Positions 1 through 8,683 of a stretch of 64,000 bases of DNA are shown one piece after another; the first letter of the stretch is position 1; each line of letters starts with the position of its first letter. Location of the stretch: NCBI RefSeq assembly GCF_031822435.1, contig NZ_JAVQLW010000005.1, positions 42,501 to 106,500 on the forward strand. The letters are read 5' to 3'. This DNA comes from Paracoccus sp. MBLB3053. Its GTDB lineage: Bacteria > Pseudomonadota > Alphaproteobacteria > Rhodobacterales > Rhodobacteraceae. A program made the translations under genes and the position numbers. The notes below the pieces were generated by a model. That model was not told the DNA's origin. It saw nothing but the letters and a program-made list of their open reading frames with translations, and searched no databases.

Positions 1-6
1 CAAACG

Positions 7-897
7 ATGCTCATGGCGAGCTCGCGCTATTGCCAGCAGCATCTGCTGCCCCGCACGCAGAACCTGATGCTCCAGGTCGAGAGCCTTGCGGAACAGATGG
101 CGAGCCTGAACCGAGCCGAAGCGGCTGATCTGCCGGTTGGGCTGGGCGCGATCGCAGTGCTTCTGGATCGGTGCTGCACCACGTTGCGCGGTCATGCCAG
201 AACCGCGCCGCGCGGCGCAGGCATGATGCGCATGTGCGAACAGCGCCTATGGGGGGCCCTGGCCGCCGAGTTGCATCGTATGGAAGGAACAGACGGCCCG
301 ATCATGCAGGCTTGCACCAGGATAGAGGTCATCGGTTTCGACCTCGCCTCGGCGATACTCGACCTGCCTGAAGACGAATCGGCCATGGATGTGGCGGCAA
401 TGCGCGATCTGATTGCGGCCCATATCTGCATCGCGGCGGGCGCGGGCAACGGGCGCTACCTGCCGGAAGAATTGCCGGAACTGCTTTCCTCGCTTCCGAG
501 CTGCCAGTCCGAGATCGCTGAACTCACCGAGGCGCTGAATCGCGAGCATCGCCACCTCCAGACCGCCTCGAGCGATGTGGCCTTGGCCCTTTCGATCGCC
601 ACGCAGGCGAGCGCGCAGTCAATGGCGATCACGAGGCTCGAAGACGCGCTATGGGGTCTGGACCATCAGCTGAACGAGGTCGCGGCGCAATATCGTGCGA
701 TGGCCAGGCAGGCCAAGCGTTCTGCCGCGCGCGTGGCGATCAGAAAGCGCATCGGGACCGATGCGGCATTCTGGCGCCGGACCGCAGAAGCCCTTTCGGC
801 GCCATCGGCACTGATCCAGGAGCCGCCAGACCTTTCCCTTCTACAGGAAAATGTGCATCGCGGCCGGATCGGGCTGAACTCGCCCCTATCCGCCTGA
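7..897 (+). CDS. Hypothetical protein, possibly 5'-partial
   Basis: I do not recognise this 296-residue protein. The frame is open through bases 1-6, so the true start may lie outside the window. It is soluble, with no signal peptide or membrane segment. It is rich in Ala, Leu, Glu and Arg, with long helical, probably coiled-coil stretches around residues 155-250, and a basic patch near residues 230-250. It has a sensible codon pattern for this genome. It converges on the repeat-protein gene on the other strand, with 24 bases between the two stop codons, so it is probably not part of that cluster. Confidence 0.6.
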   Translation: MLMASSRYCQQHLLPRTQNLMLQVESLAEQMASLNRAEAADLPVGLGAIAVLLDRCCTTLRGHARTAPRGAGMMRMCEQRLWGALAAELHRMEGTDGPIMQACTRIEVIGFDLASAILDLPEDESAMDVAAMRDLIAAHICIAAGAGNGRYLPEELPELLSSLPSCQSEIAELTEALNREHRHLQTASSDVALALSIATQASAQSMAITRLEDALWGLDHQLNEVAAQYRAMARQAKRSAARVAIRKRIGTDAAFWRRTAEALSAPSALIQEPPDLSLLQENVHRGRIGLNSPLSA

Positions 898-921
898 CGA
901 AGTGTCAGGCAGCACGGCGGA

Positions 922-1467
922 TCACTCCTTCTTGTCACCACGCAGGCTCATGCCTCGGACGCTCATCCCGCCGACGCTCATGCCCTGAACGCTCATTCCG
1001 CTCACACTCATGCCGCCAACACTCATGCCACGCGCTTCGGGGCCCGAGGGGCCCTTGCCAAGCAGGAGCTGCTCGAACATGCCCGACTGGACATCCATGC
1101 GGATCGAGTAATCGGCCTTGTCATAGGTCCAGACCATGAGGTCATCGGGAAGGAGAACTCCGCCAACCGAGCCCTCGGTGGTGGCGCCAGCCGAAGGGCG
1201 CAGACCCGAGGCTGCAGTTTCTGCCGACACCCCGGGGCCATGAACCAGGAACAGGGCAGGCACCGGCAGGACATGGTAGAGCCCTTCGAAACCGAAACCA
1301 TAGACCCGCGCGAAATTCGGCTGTTCGGCAGCAAGCTGCCCCTCGACGGCGCCAGGCTGGCCCGAGCTCTTGGCCGCCTCGGGTTCTTCCGTGGCCTTGA
1401 TATGCAGGTCTTCGACGACACGACCGAAAAGCAGGATCTCCGAGTGGCTGAGCAATGTTTCGGGCAT
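922..1467 (-). CDS. Putative RiPP precursor with C-terminal GMSVx repeats
   Basis: This 181-residue protein starts at an ATG preceded by AAAAAGG at good spacing. An upstream in-frame start at 1542 has no comparable site. Residues 1 to about 145 form an acidic, non-repetitive region. The last 36 residues are R-G followed by six G-M-S-(V/L)-x units and a charged tail, GDKKE. It lies 89 bases downstream of tfuA in the same direction and is the last gene of the GNAT-YcaO-TfuA cluster. In known TfuA/YcaO systems such a gene encodes the peptide that is modified. That role is inferred from position and from the leader-plus-repeat layout. I recognise no named family. Confidence 0.7.
   Translation of the reverse strand: MPETLLSHSEILLFGRVVEDLHIKATEEPEAAKSSGQPGAVEGQLAAEQPNFARVYGFGFEGLYHVLPVPALFLVHGPGVSAETAASGLRPSAGATTEGSVGGVLLPDDLMVWTYDKADYSIRMDVQSGMFEQLLLGKGPSGPEARGMSVGGMSVSGMSVQGMSVGGMSVRGMSLRGDKKE
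940..1029 (-). repeat. Six tandem 15-bp units encoding G-M-S-(V/L)-x
   Basis: Six consecutive in-frame 15-base units encode GMSVG, GMSVS, GMSVQ, GMSVG, GMSVR and GMSLR. Met and Ser never change, Val is replaced by Leu only in the last unit, and the fifth residue varies. Third codon positions differ between units (Gly GGC, GGA, GGG; Val GTT, GTG, GTC; Ser AGT, AGC). This suggests an old array kept for its peptide sequence rather than a recent slippage product. Confidence 0.9.
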
Positions 1468-1556
1468 TCGGGAACCTTTTTGATGAAATGGGAAAGATCG
1501 AGGCAGACCAGGCCCCATTCGCGGCACCTGTCTGGCGGACACCCGAAAGAACTAGC

Positions 1557-2933
1557 CTAAAGCGGCAATCCTGTCGAACTTTTTCTCGGATCCAGAAGGG
1601 TTTCTGCCGATCTGCCACTTCGCGCCCTCGGGGCAGCAGGATCAGTCGCGCATCTGCGATATTCCGCCGCCAGAAGGAGATGGAAGTGCTCGGGGTCCGA
1701 CATTCCCAGATCCATCAGATAGGCCGTGATGTCGCTGGGGACAGGGCGTCCCAGGCGGGTTTCGAAATACCAGCTCATGAGCATGGGTTGGGGCGGCACG
1801 ATCTGCCCATCCGCACCCTTCCCGTCCGCCTTGCGGTCGGCGCGCGCGCGCAAAGATTCGAAATCGCCAGCAAGACGCAGCAGGTCAAGCATGGCGCCGC
1901 CAAGCTGGCGATCCATCTGCCGGGCCAGCTTGGCAAGCGACGCGCGATCCGAGATCAAGCGCTCGAAACCATCCCGGCTCAGGCCATTTCGTGCAGTCCA
2001 GCCCCCGATGTCGCGTTGGCGAAACAGGCCCAGTGGCAGCCTTATCGAAAGTGCCGTCTCTGACACTTCATCCCGATCCGGCTCCAAGCCCGCACGCTTG
2101 GCCGCATCCAACGCCAAGACCTGCAAAAGCGCGTCCTGCCGCAGTTTCAGATACCTGTCGGCATCGAGCCGCAGCTCGTCCAGGATGCGCGCGTCCTCTG
2201 CCGACAGCAGGTCTTGCTCCGCTGCGATCCAGGGCGCATTGGCCCAAGCCTCTGTATGCTCGAAGACAAATCCAGGCGGCCCGGGTGGGGGTGGCCTGTG
2301 TTCAGCCAGCGCTGCGAGCAAGGCAAGCGCGTCCAGCCGCTTCTGGTCGATCCTTCCCCGCGCAAGCCAGTCGAAAAACCGCTGACGCCGCGCGGCATCG
2401 AAGCCTTCGGCGGCGGAAATCGCGGCTTGCCAGTTCCGTTCCTGGTAAAAGAGGCGCTTCGCCGACCTGACCAGAGCTGCTGCCGCAGGCTTGTCCAGAA
2501 CCCCCTGCACGACGGCTGCGGCGACCGTGGCGCGGATGTTCACCATCGGCTCGCTCAGGGCGACAAATCCCGTCTCGGCCGGACCGTGCAGCAACGCGAC
2601 CTCGTCGTCATCGGTCAGCACGCCATCGCGGTAATCCTCGAAAATCCGACCGATGCCCTGCATGCCAAAGGGATGAAGCTCGGCTGCGCGCAGCGCCCCC
2701 ATGCTGGACGCGCCATAGACGGCGATCCCCTGAGACAGGGCCCAAAGCACCTCCTTGTGCCATACGGCGGGCGCCCCATCGAAATAGCCGTCGATGACCC
2801 CGATTGCTGCGGGGCCGGACAGCGCGGCCTTGTAAAGTTCGCCTTGTCGCACAGGGGGGCGAAAGTCGAAATCAGGATGGGCCAGAGTATCGCTTTCCCT
2901 CAGTGAGGGGCCAGCAAACACGATGATGTTCAT
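1557..2933 (-). CDS. TfuA-like protein
   Basis: This 458-residue protein opens with MNIIVFAGPSL and carries the TfuA core over about residues 30-170, including VWHKEVLWAL and GASSMGALRAAEL. TfuA proteins act with YcaO enzymes in ribosomal peptide modification. They were first seen in the trifolitoxin locus and are linked to thioamide formation. The start overlaps the ycaO stop by ATGA, so translation is probably coupled. Beyond the core, residues 240-400 are helical and faintly resemble the SurA-type peptide-binding region, which could hold the precursor (inference). There is no signal peptide, so it acts in the cytoplasm. Confidence 0.85.
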   Translation of the reverse strand: MNIIVFAGPSLRESDTLAHPDFDFRPPVRQGELYKAALSGPAAIGVIDGYFDGAPAVWHKEVLWALSQGIAVYGASSMGALRAAELHPFGMQGIGRIFEDYRDGVLTDDDEVALLHGPAETGFVALSEPMVNIRATVAAAVVQGVLDKPAAAALVRSAKRLFYQERNWQAAISAAEGFDAARRQRFFDWLARGRIDQKRLDALALLAALAEHRPPPPGPPGFVFEHTEAWANAPWIAAEQDLLSAEDARILDELRLDADRYLKLRQDALLQVLALDAAKRAGLEPDRDEVSETALSIRLPLGLFRQRDIGGWTARNGLSRDGFERLISDRASLAKLARQMDRQLGGAMLDLLRLAGDFESLRARADRKADGKGADGQIVPPQPMLMSWYFETRLGRPVPSDITAYLMDLGMSDPEHFHLLLAAEYRRCATDPAAPRARSGRSAETLLDPRKSSTGLPL

Positions 2934-4168
2934 GCCCGCCCTCTGCTTCGCGCCCGCTCGCCGGGGATATAGCCTGCGTGGTCATCCGGCCCCTCGAGCC
3001 CCGGAATGACGACCTTCACCACGGGTATCCCCAACGAAGCCTTGGTCAGATCGACGGCGACAACCTCCGTGATCCCCACGCGCCGAAGCCGCGTCAGGAG
3101 CCATTCCAGATCGTCACCGAAATTGTCCGACAGGAATTCGGGAATGGCCGCGAATTCCCGCGAGGGCAGATGCGCCTCGCGCCAGATGCTTGCGATCTCG
3201 GCCTTGCGGCTTCGTTCCGCGACGGAGTACTCGACCGGGCTGAGATCATCGCGCGCACCCGATATATAGGTGGTCCGAACCTGTACCGCCTCGGTCAGCG
3301 ACCTGAGCAGGGCAATCGCGCGTGACGGATGCGTGCCCACCCCGATGCCGACATGCTGCAGGGGGTCGCGCCGATCAGAAAGCAGGGTGTAGAAGCTGGG
3401 AACGCCAATATCGCTTGTGATATCCCAGACAGTGACGTCGAAATCAGTCTCCCCAAGCCGGGCAAGCACGGCACGGCACGCGGCGTCGGTGACACTCTCG
3501 GGATCTATCCCAGTCGCTGCGCGCAGGTCCGGCGTGCTCGCCTTCCACATGGCGGTCGCGTCCCGTTCGATCACTTCGCAGATCGCGTGGCAGATCGCCT
3601 CGATCATGCTGTTCCCCGAGGCCAGCCCATTGCTGCTGCAATCAAAGCAGCCGCTGCCGGGCGGCTGCGGCAGGGTGAGATTTGCTCGGACCGTTTCATA
3701 AGGCAGCCAGCGCGCGGTGCCCGAGATCAGATCCCTGCCCTCGGCCCAAAGCGTGACAAGGTTCGGGTGAAAGCGATCCGAGGTCCGCGCCAGCCGCCCG
3801 ACATCGACAAATTCATGTGCATGCCGAAGCTCGGCCATGCTGCCGAACTTGAGCGGAAGTTCGATATGCTCGGCATGATAGAGTTCGGCCGCCTCCATCA
3901 GACCCGAGGCAGTGGCGGCCTCCAGATCCCAGCCCTTGCCCTGCGACACCGCCAGGGATCTCGCGTTCGGACGGCACACCATCACCACCGGAATGCCGAT
4001 GCGATCGAGCCCGGTCACATTGGCGATCCGCGTGATGCCCATTTGCGGCATCAAGGCCTTGACCCGCTCGACGGTCCGGGCTGGAGAGACGCCGCGATGG
4101 GTGCCGGTCAGATATCCCTTGCTGTCATCTTGCAGGTCCACTTCCGGACCAAGGCCTCGCGGGTGCAT
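2930..4168 (-). CDS. YcaO-like cyclodehydratase/thioamidation-type enzyme
   Basis: This 412-residue protein has the YcaO fold: the N-terminal GTHRGVSPARTVE segment, then AICHAICEVIERDA, which carries the conserved acidic ATP/Mg-binding helix, and VGIGVGTHPSRAI further on. YcaO enzymes activate a peptide backbone amide with ATP to make azolines or, with TfuA, thioamides. The C-terminus lacks the PxPxP tail of azoline-forming YcaOs, which fits a TfuA-type enzyme. I chose the ATG at 4168 because GGAAGGGGAGAGG stands directly before it. An ATG at 4192 and a TTG at 4198 are alternatives. Its stop overlaps the tfuA start by four bases. Confidence 0.88.
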   Translation of the reverse strand: MHPRGLGPEVDLQDDSKGYLTGTHRGVSPARTVERVKALMPQMGITRIANVTGLDRIGIPVVMVCRPNARSLAVSQGKGWDLEAATASGLMEAAELYHAEHIELPLKFGSMAELRHAHEFVDVGRLARTSDRFHPNLVTLWAEGRDLISGTARWLPYETVRANLTLPQPPGSGCFDCSSNGLASGNSMIEAICHAICEVIERDATAMWKASTPDLRAATGIDPESVTDAACRAVLARLGETDFDVTVWDITSDIGVPSFYTLLSDRRDPLQHVGIGVGTHPSRAIALLRSLTEAVQVRTTYISGARDDLSPVEYSVAERSRKAEIASIWREAHLPSREFAAIPEFLSDNFGDDLEWLLTRLRRVGITEVVAVDLTKASLGIPVVKVVIPGLEGPDDHAGYIPGERARSRGRA

Positions 4169-4201
4169 CCTCTCCCCTTCCAGCGGCCCCATCGTCAAAG
4201 C

Positions 4202-4666
4202 CTAAGTGACCCGTTCGGTCGGCGTCCAGACCATGTCGATGATGGGCGTTGCATTGGGATCGATCACGCGAAACCCCATCCGGCAGTAAAGTTCGATCGC
4301 ACGGTTGGTGCGTACCGCGGAAAGTGAAACGGTCCTGCCTTCGCAACTGGCGCGATCCTGCAAATCGCGGATGATCCGCGAGCCGATGCCGAGGCCACAG
4401 TATTCCGCAAGAATCTGGATCTGCGTAAGATTGTAATCGGTGTCCCGCTCGGTGATCTGGGTCCATCCGATATCCACGCCACGATAGACGATGATGCAGG
4501 AATCGGCGGCCTTGAAGGACCTTCTGATCGCTGCCCGCCGCATCGGCTCATCCCACTTGCCCAACTGCAGCATCAATGGCCTCATGGCATCGATGTAGAT
4601 CGCCTCGGCAAAGGCAAACTCATCGCGACACGCCGGGCGAAGATGAAATATCGGGCAATGATTCAT
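4202..4666 (-). CDS. GNAT-family N-acetyltransferase
   Basis: This 154-residue single-domain GNAT is the first gene of the YcaO-TfuA cluster. The acetyl-CoA loop is seen as AEYCGLGIGSR at about residues 87-97, followed by RAIELYCRMGFRV, typical of the last helix and strand of the fold. The stop is 33 bases before the ycaO start, which suggests one transcript. GNATs in peptide clusters may acetylate the product or give self-protection, but nothing in the sequence shows its substrate. It could also be an unrelated neighbour. Confidence 0.8.
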   Translation of the reverse strand: MNHCPIFHLRPACRDEFAFAEAIYIDAMRPLMLQLGKWDEPMRRAAIRRSFKAADSCIIVYRGVDIGWTQITERDTDYNLTQIQILAEYCGLGIGSRIIRDLQDRASCEGRTVSLSAVRTNRAIELYCRMGFRVIDPNATPIIDMVWTPTERVT

Positions 4667-4677
4667 GGCGGCAGTAT

Positions 4678-4695
4678 ATGAGCTAGTTATCTCAT
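4678..4695. promoter_or_regulatory. Inverted repeat upstream of the RiPP-type operon
   Basis: ATGAG-N8-CTCAT lies 12-29 bases upstream of the GNAT start codon, in an AT-rich stretch. Its position fits an operator or a promoter-proximal hairpin for the leftward cluster. The binding factor is unknown. The rest of the 189-base gap to the cyclase gene shows no clear feature. Confidence 0.35.
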
Positions 4696-4855
4696 GTCAC
4701 TGGCCCGCCTTGATCTTTCGTCAATAATTATCCCACATATTTGCCAAGCATGTGCCGTACTCTTCGACGTGGCGCTTGACAGATGGGCGCTTGGCGGCGT
4801 TTAGGGGGCGGCAAGGCAGAAAAAGCGAATTCCAACAGCCGCTTTCATCCCGAAG

Positions 4856-6652
4856 ATGCGGCATCACAGCACCGCAGAGGAAAGTGCCGGAAGCATGATT
4901 GCGCAGTCGAACTTGAGCGGCCCGCAGCTTCTGACCGTCCTCTACGCGGATGTTCACGGATATACGCGACTTCTCGAACAGGACGAACGGGGAACGGTCG
5001 CGCGTCTGACCCGATCGCTTGCATTGATCCGTGACCTCGTGGGCGATTACGGGGGATCGGTCGTCAACACGGCCGGGGACGGTCTGGTCGCCGTTTTCCA
5101 AAGTGTGCACAAGGCCCTGCATTTCGCGATCGAGATGCAAAGCGAGTTGTCGCGCGAATCCGCCTGGACAGATGGGGCCCAATCCATCAGCTTTCGGGTG
5201 GGGATCTCGGTCGGCGACACCTTCGCTGGGGCCGATGGCGTCTATGGCCATAGCGTGAACCTTGCCGCCCGCATCCAGAGCTTTGCCGAACCGGGCGGGA
5301 TCTGCGTGACCGAGGCGGTCTATCAGATCGTCCGGGCGAATGGCGATCTTCGGCTGCGTTCGCTTGGCTCCAAGCGGCTCAAGAATGTCTCGGCACCGGT
5401 GGAGATCTACTCGGTCGAGCGACTGTGCACTGGCCAGAGCAGCTTGCCGATCCCCACGCGATCTCTGGGTGCCGAAAGCCTGCCGGATGCATCGCTGGCG
5501 ATCCTGCCGCTCGAGAATATCTCGGCCGATCCATCAGATCTGTATCTTTGCCAGGGGATCGCGGCAGATCTGATCACCAACCTTTCGCGGTTCCGCAACC
5601 TGATGGTCATTGCGCGGCATTCCTCGATCCTTGCCGCCGCGAATGCCGGATCGCTGGGTGAAATCGGACGGAGACTGGGCGTGCGCTATCTGCTTACCGG
5701 CAGTTTCCGGCGTTCGGACAAAAGGATCCGGATGACCGTCGACCTGGTCGAAGCCGCCAGCGAAAACGTCATCTGGTCCGAACGCTATGATGGCGTGATG
5801 ACGGACATCTTCGATTTTCAGGACGATGTGGCCGCCATGACCTCTGCGCGGGTCGCGATCCATATCGACGCGGCCGAGCGGCGCCGGCTGGCGGAACATG
5901 CACATCCCGCGCTTTACGCCTATGGTCTCGTGCTGCGGGGACAGGACATGGGATTCCGTTTCCTTCCCGACGCGAACCTGCATGCGAGGCGCCTTTTCGA
6001 GCAGGCGCGCGACCTCGACCCGGATTACGGCCGCAGCTATGCGGCGATGTCGCGCACCTTCAATGTCGAGTGGCGCTACAACTGGACAAACGACCCCGAA
6101 GGATCGCTGAACGAGGCACTTGCCCTCGCCAAGCGCGCCGTCCAGTGCGACAGCCTGGATTCCCGTGGCTTCTCGGAAATGGGGCTCGCGCATCTCTACA
6201 AGAAGCAGCATGACGAAGCCATTGCCGCCTATGAGCATGCTGTCGATCTCAACCCGAATGATGCCGATCTGCTGGCCTATATGGGCGACTGCCTTGCCTA
6301 TGTCCGCCAGGGCGAGCGCGCCGTGAACCTTCTGGAACGCGCGATCCGGCTCAACCCCTATCACCCTGATTCCTACCTGTGGTTTCTGGGCGATGCCTAT
6401 TTCCACAACGGGGACTATGCGCGCACGCTGGAAACCCTCTACCGCATGCGCGACCAGTCCGAGGCACATCGCCTCCTCGCGGCCAGTCACGCCATGCTGG
6501 GCCAGATGGACGAGGCGCGCCACCATGCCTCGGAAGTGATGCGGGTGCATCCGAATTTCACCATCGAGCATTGGCGCAAGGTGCCCCCACTGAAGCATGC
6601 GGAAGACCTCGATCTCTATGTCCATGGCCTGCGCCTGGCCGGGCTGAACTGA
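4856..6652 (+). CDS. Class III adenylate/guanylate cyclase with TolB-like and TPR regions
   Basis: This is a 598-residue cytosolic sensor-type cyclase. Residues 25-180 are the class III catalytic domain: YADVHGYTRLL gives the first metal Asp and NTAGDGLVAVF the second metal region. Residues 215-330 match the TolB-like segment common in alphaproteobacterial cyclases (LAILPLENIS, then LLTGSFRR). The C-terminal part, about 350-590, is a run of tetratricopeptide repeats (for example HLYKKQHDEAIAAYEHAV). The product should be cAMP. The start is uncertain: an ATG at 4895 would remove 13 residues and still keep the catalytic core. It is transcribed away from the YcaO cluster. Confidence 0.85.
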   Translation: MRHHSTAEESAGSMIAQSNLSGPQLLTVLYADVHGYTRLLEQDERGTVARLTRSLALIRDLVGDYGGSVVNTAGDGLVAVFQSVHKALHFAIEMQSELSRESAWTDGAQSISFRVGISVGDTFAGADGVYGHSVNLAARIQSFAEPGGICVTEAVYQIVRANGDLRLRSLGSKRLKNVSAPVEIYSVERLCTGQSSLPIPTRSLGAESLPDASLAILPLENISADPSDLYLCQGIAADLITNLSRFRNLMVIARHSSILAAANAGSLGEIGRRLGVRYLLTGSFRRSDKRIRMTVDLVEAASENVIWSERYDGVMTDIFDFQDDVAAMTSARVAIHIDAAERRRLAEHAHPALYAYGLVLRGQDMGFRFLPDANLHARRLFEQARDLDPDYGRSYAAMSRTFNVEWRYNWTNDPEGSLNEALALAKRAVQCDSLDSRGFSEMGLAHLYKKQHDEAIAAYEHAVDLNPNDADLLAYMGDCLAYVRQGERAVNLLERAIRLNPYHPDSYLWFLGDAYFHNGDYARTLETLYRMRDQSEAHRLLAASHAMLGQMDEARHHASEVMRVHPNFTIEHWRKVPPLKHAEDLDLYVHGLRLAGLN

Positions 6653-6678
6653 CAGGGCGAGCTTTGTCCCAGGGCCGT

Positions 6679-7947
6679 TCAGCGTTGCCGGGCCTCCACG
6701 GCGTCGCGAAGCCTGTACCAGTGGATTGCGAGCCCGGCATAGATCGGGTGCAACCCGTGCATCGGCAAGGGTTGGGGTTTGCTGACCGGCAGGGGCAGCG
6801 CCTTGCCCGTCGTCAGGTGATCGGCCAGCGCCCTGCCCATCGCCGTTCCCAGGGCAACCCCTCTTCCGTTGTAGCCGATCGCTGCAAGCAGACCCGGAGC
6901 AAGCTCGTGCAGATGCGGCAAATGGTCGGTGGTCATGCCGACACGTCCACCCCAGCGATGCGTGATCTTCAACCGCCCGGCCTTGGGAAAGAGCCTTCGA
7001 ATGGCCGCGGCGATGCCGTCAAAGGCCGAGTCCGCGGCCGGCTCGGCGAAACTGCCGCGCCCGCCCATCAGCAGCCGGTTGCCCGGACCGATCCGGAAGT
7101 AGTTCCCGATCCGGCGGATATCCGAGACTGCTTCGCCGCGGGGCAGGATCTGGGCAAGCAGTTCGGGCGAAAGGGGTTCGGTCGCGACCTGAAAGCTGTT
7201 GGCGGGCACGATGGTCTGCCTTAGCCCCGGCCAGAGTGCGGCAGGGGTATAGGCATTGCTTGCCATGACGATCCGCTCGGCTTCGACCTGGCCTTGCGCC
7301 GTCGATGCGACCCAGCGCTTGCCCCGGCGTGCGATTCCGGTGACCGGGCTGTGACCTCGGATATCGACCCCGGCGCGGGCCGCCGCGGCGGCAAGCCCCC
7401 TGACATATTTGAGCGGATGCAGGCGCCCCGCACGCGGATCGCGCCAGCCCGCGACAAAGTAATGGCTTCCGGTCCGCGCGGCCATTGCGTCCCGGTCAAG
7501 CCACTCGACCGCGACGCCGCGGCTTTCCCATTGCCGCGCCCGCGCTTCGAGCCCGGGGACATGACATTTCGCGACACCCGCCTGGATCCATCCGTCGCGG
7601 GCCGCGTCGCAGTCGATTCCCAGCCGGTCGATCAGCGAAAACGTGACATCCGCCGTGCCTCCCGCAAAGGCTGCACTGTCCGGTCCGAAATGGCGCTCCA
7701 GATCGTCGGGGTCTTCCTTCAGGCCGGGGATGACCTGCCCGCCATTGCGCCCGGAGCCGCCCTGCCCCGGTTGCACGGCTTCCAGAAGGATCGTCGCACT
7801 GCCAGCCTCGGCCAGGTGAAGTGCCGCGGAAAGGCCTGTGAAGCCCGCACCGATCACGAGCACGTCGCAACGATGCGTGCCCGCAAGCGGCGGATATTCC
7901 ACGCCCGGCTTGGCCGTCGCCTCCCAAAGCGAGTTCATCGAGAACAT
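6679..7947 (-). CDS. PuuB-like FAD-dependent oxidoreductase
   Basis: This 422-residue member of the DAO/gamma-glutamylputrescine oxidase family has the FAD-binding Rossmann motif VLVIGAGFTGLSAAL near residues 30-44 and the family signature GGSGRNGGQ. The C-terminal half carries RWGGRVGMTTDHLPHL and YNGRGVALGT, the usual flavin-contacting ends. Such enzymes oxidise amines or N-substituted amino acids with O2, giving an aldehyde, ammonia or amine, and H2O2. Its start is one base after the stop of the ABC ATPase gene, so it is the last gene of a transporter operon. The imported compound is probably its substrate, but the identity is not visible. Confidence 0.85.
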   Translation of the reverse strand: MFSMNSLWEATAKPGVEYPPLAGTHRCDVLVIGAGFTGLSAALHLAEAGSATILLEAVQPGQGGSGRNGGQVIPGLKEDPDDLERHFGPDSAAFAGGTADVTFSLIDRLGIDCDAARDGWIQAGVAKCHVPGLEARARQWESRGVAVEWLDRDAMAARTGSHYFVAGWRDPRAGRLHPLKYVRGLAAAAARAGVDIRGHSPVTGIARRGKRWVASTAQGQVEAERIVMASNAYTPAALWPGLRQTIVPANSFQVATEPLSPELLAQILPRGEAVSDIRRIGNYFRIGPGNRLLMGGRGSFAEPAADSAFDGIAAAIRRLFPKAGRLKITHRWGGRVGMTTDHLPHLHELAPGLLAAIGYNGRGVALGTAMGRALADHLTTGKALPLPVSKPQPLPMHGLHPIYAGLAIHWYRLRDAVEARQR

Positions 7948-7948
7948 C

Positions 7949-8683
7949 TCAGCCCTCCGGATGGGTGACGCGACGCAGGAAATCCTGCGTCCGCGGATGC
8001 CTGGGGCTTCCGATCACCTCGCGTGCCGGGCCATCCTCGACGATCCGCCCGCCATCAAGGAACAGCACCCGGTCCGCGACCTGCCGGGCGAATTCGATTT
8101 CATGGGTGACGATCAGCATGGTCATCTTCTCGGCCGCCAGCGCCCGCATGACGGAAAGCACCTCGCCGACCATCTCGGGGTCCAGCGCCGAGGTCGGTTC
8201 ATCCAGCAGGATCGCATCGGGTTGCATGGCCAAGGCCCGCGCGATTGCCACGCGCTGCTGCTGCCCGCCGGAGAGTTGGTCGGGCATGGCATCGATCTTG
8301 GCAGCCAGTCCGACGCGTTCCAGCAGGGCGGTAGCGCGCTCGCGGACCTGGGCTTTCGGCTGCTTCAGGACGTGAACTGGCCCTTCCATGACATTTTCCA
8401 GCGCCGTCCGATGGGGAAACAGGTTGAAGCGCTGGAACACCATGCTGACCCGAGTCCGGAGCCGGTGGATCGACGCGGCATGGGCATCAATCCTCGCACC
8501 GTCAATCGTGATCTCGCCGGACTGGTAATCCTCGAGCCCGTTGACGCAGCGCAGCAGGGTCGACTTTCCCGATCCGGACGGCCCGATCAGGCACACGACC
8601 TCGCCCTTGGCGATCCTGGCATCGATTCCCTTGAGCACTTCGAGCTTGCCGAAAGATTTATGGACATTCTCGAAGCGGATCAT
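7949..8683 (-). CDS. Amino-acid ABC transporter ATP-binding protein
   Basis: This 244-residue ATPase of the polar amino-acid (GlnQ/HisP) class has Walker A as GPSGSGKST, the signature as LSGGQQQRVAIARAL, and Walker B as AILLDEPTSALDP. The real start is MIRFENVHKSFG. The longer open frame upstream runs through the permease gene in another frame. The start overlaps the permease stop as ATGA, which indicates translational coupling. It energises import by the permease and binding protein encoded just upstream. Confidence 0.92.
   Translation of the reverse strand: MIRFENVHKSFGKLEVLKGIDARIAKGEVVCLIGPSGSGKSTLLRCVNGLEDYQSGEITIDGARIDAHAASIHRLRTRVSMVFQRFNLFPHRTALENVMEGPVHVLKQPKAQVRERATALLERVGLAAKIDAMPDQLSGGQQQRVAIARALAMQPDAILLDEPTSALDPEMVGEVLSVMRALAAEKMTMLIVTHEIEFARQVADRVLFLDGGRIVEDGPAREVIGSPRHPRTQDFLRRVTHPEG

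Noticed and set aside
940..1029. CRISPR-like or pentapeptide-repeat (A-N/D-L-x-x) interpretation of the 15-bp repeats
   Set aside because: There are no spacers, the units are in-frame coding, and the G-M-S-V-x pattern does not fit the A(N/D)LxX family.
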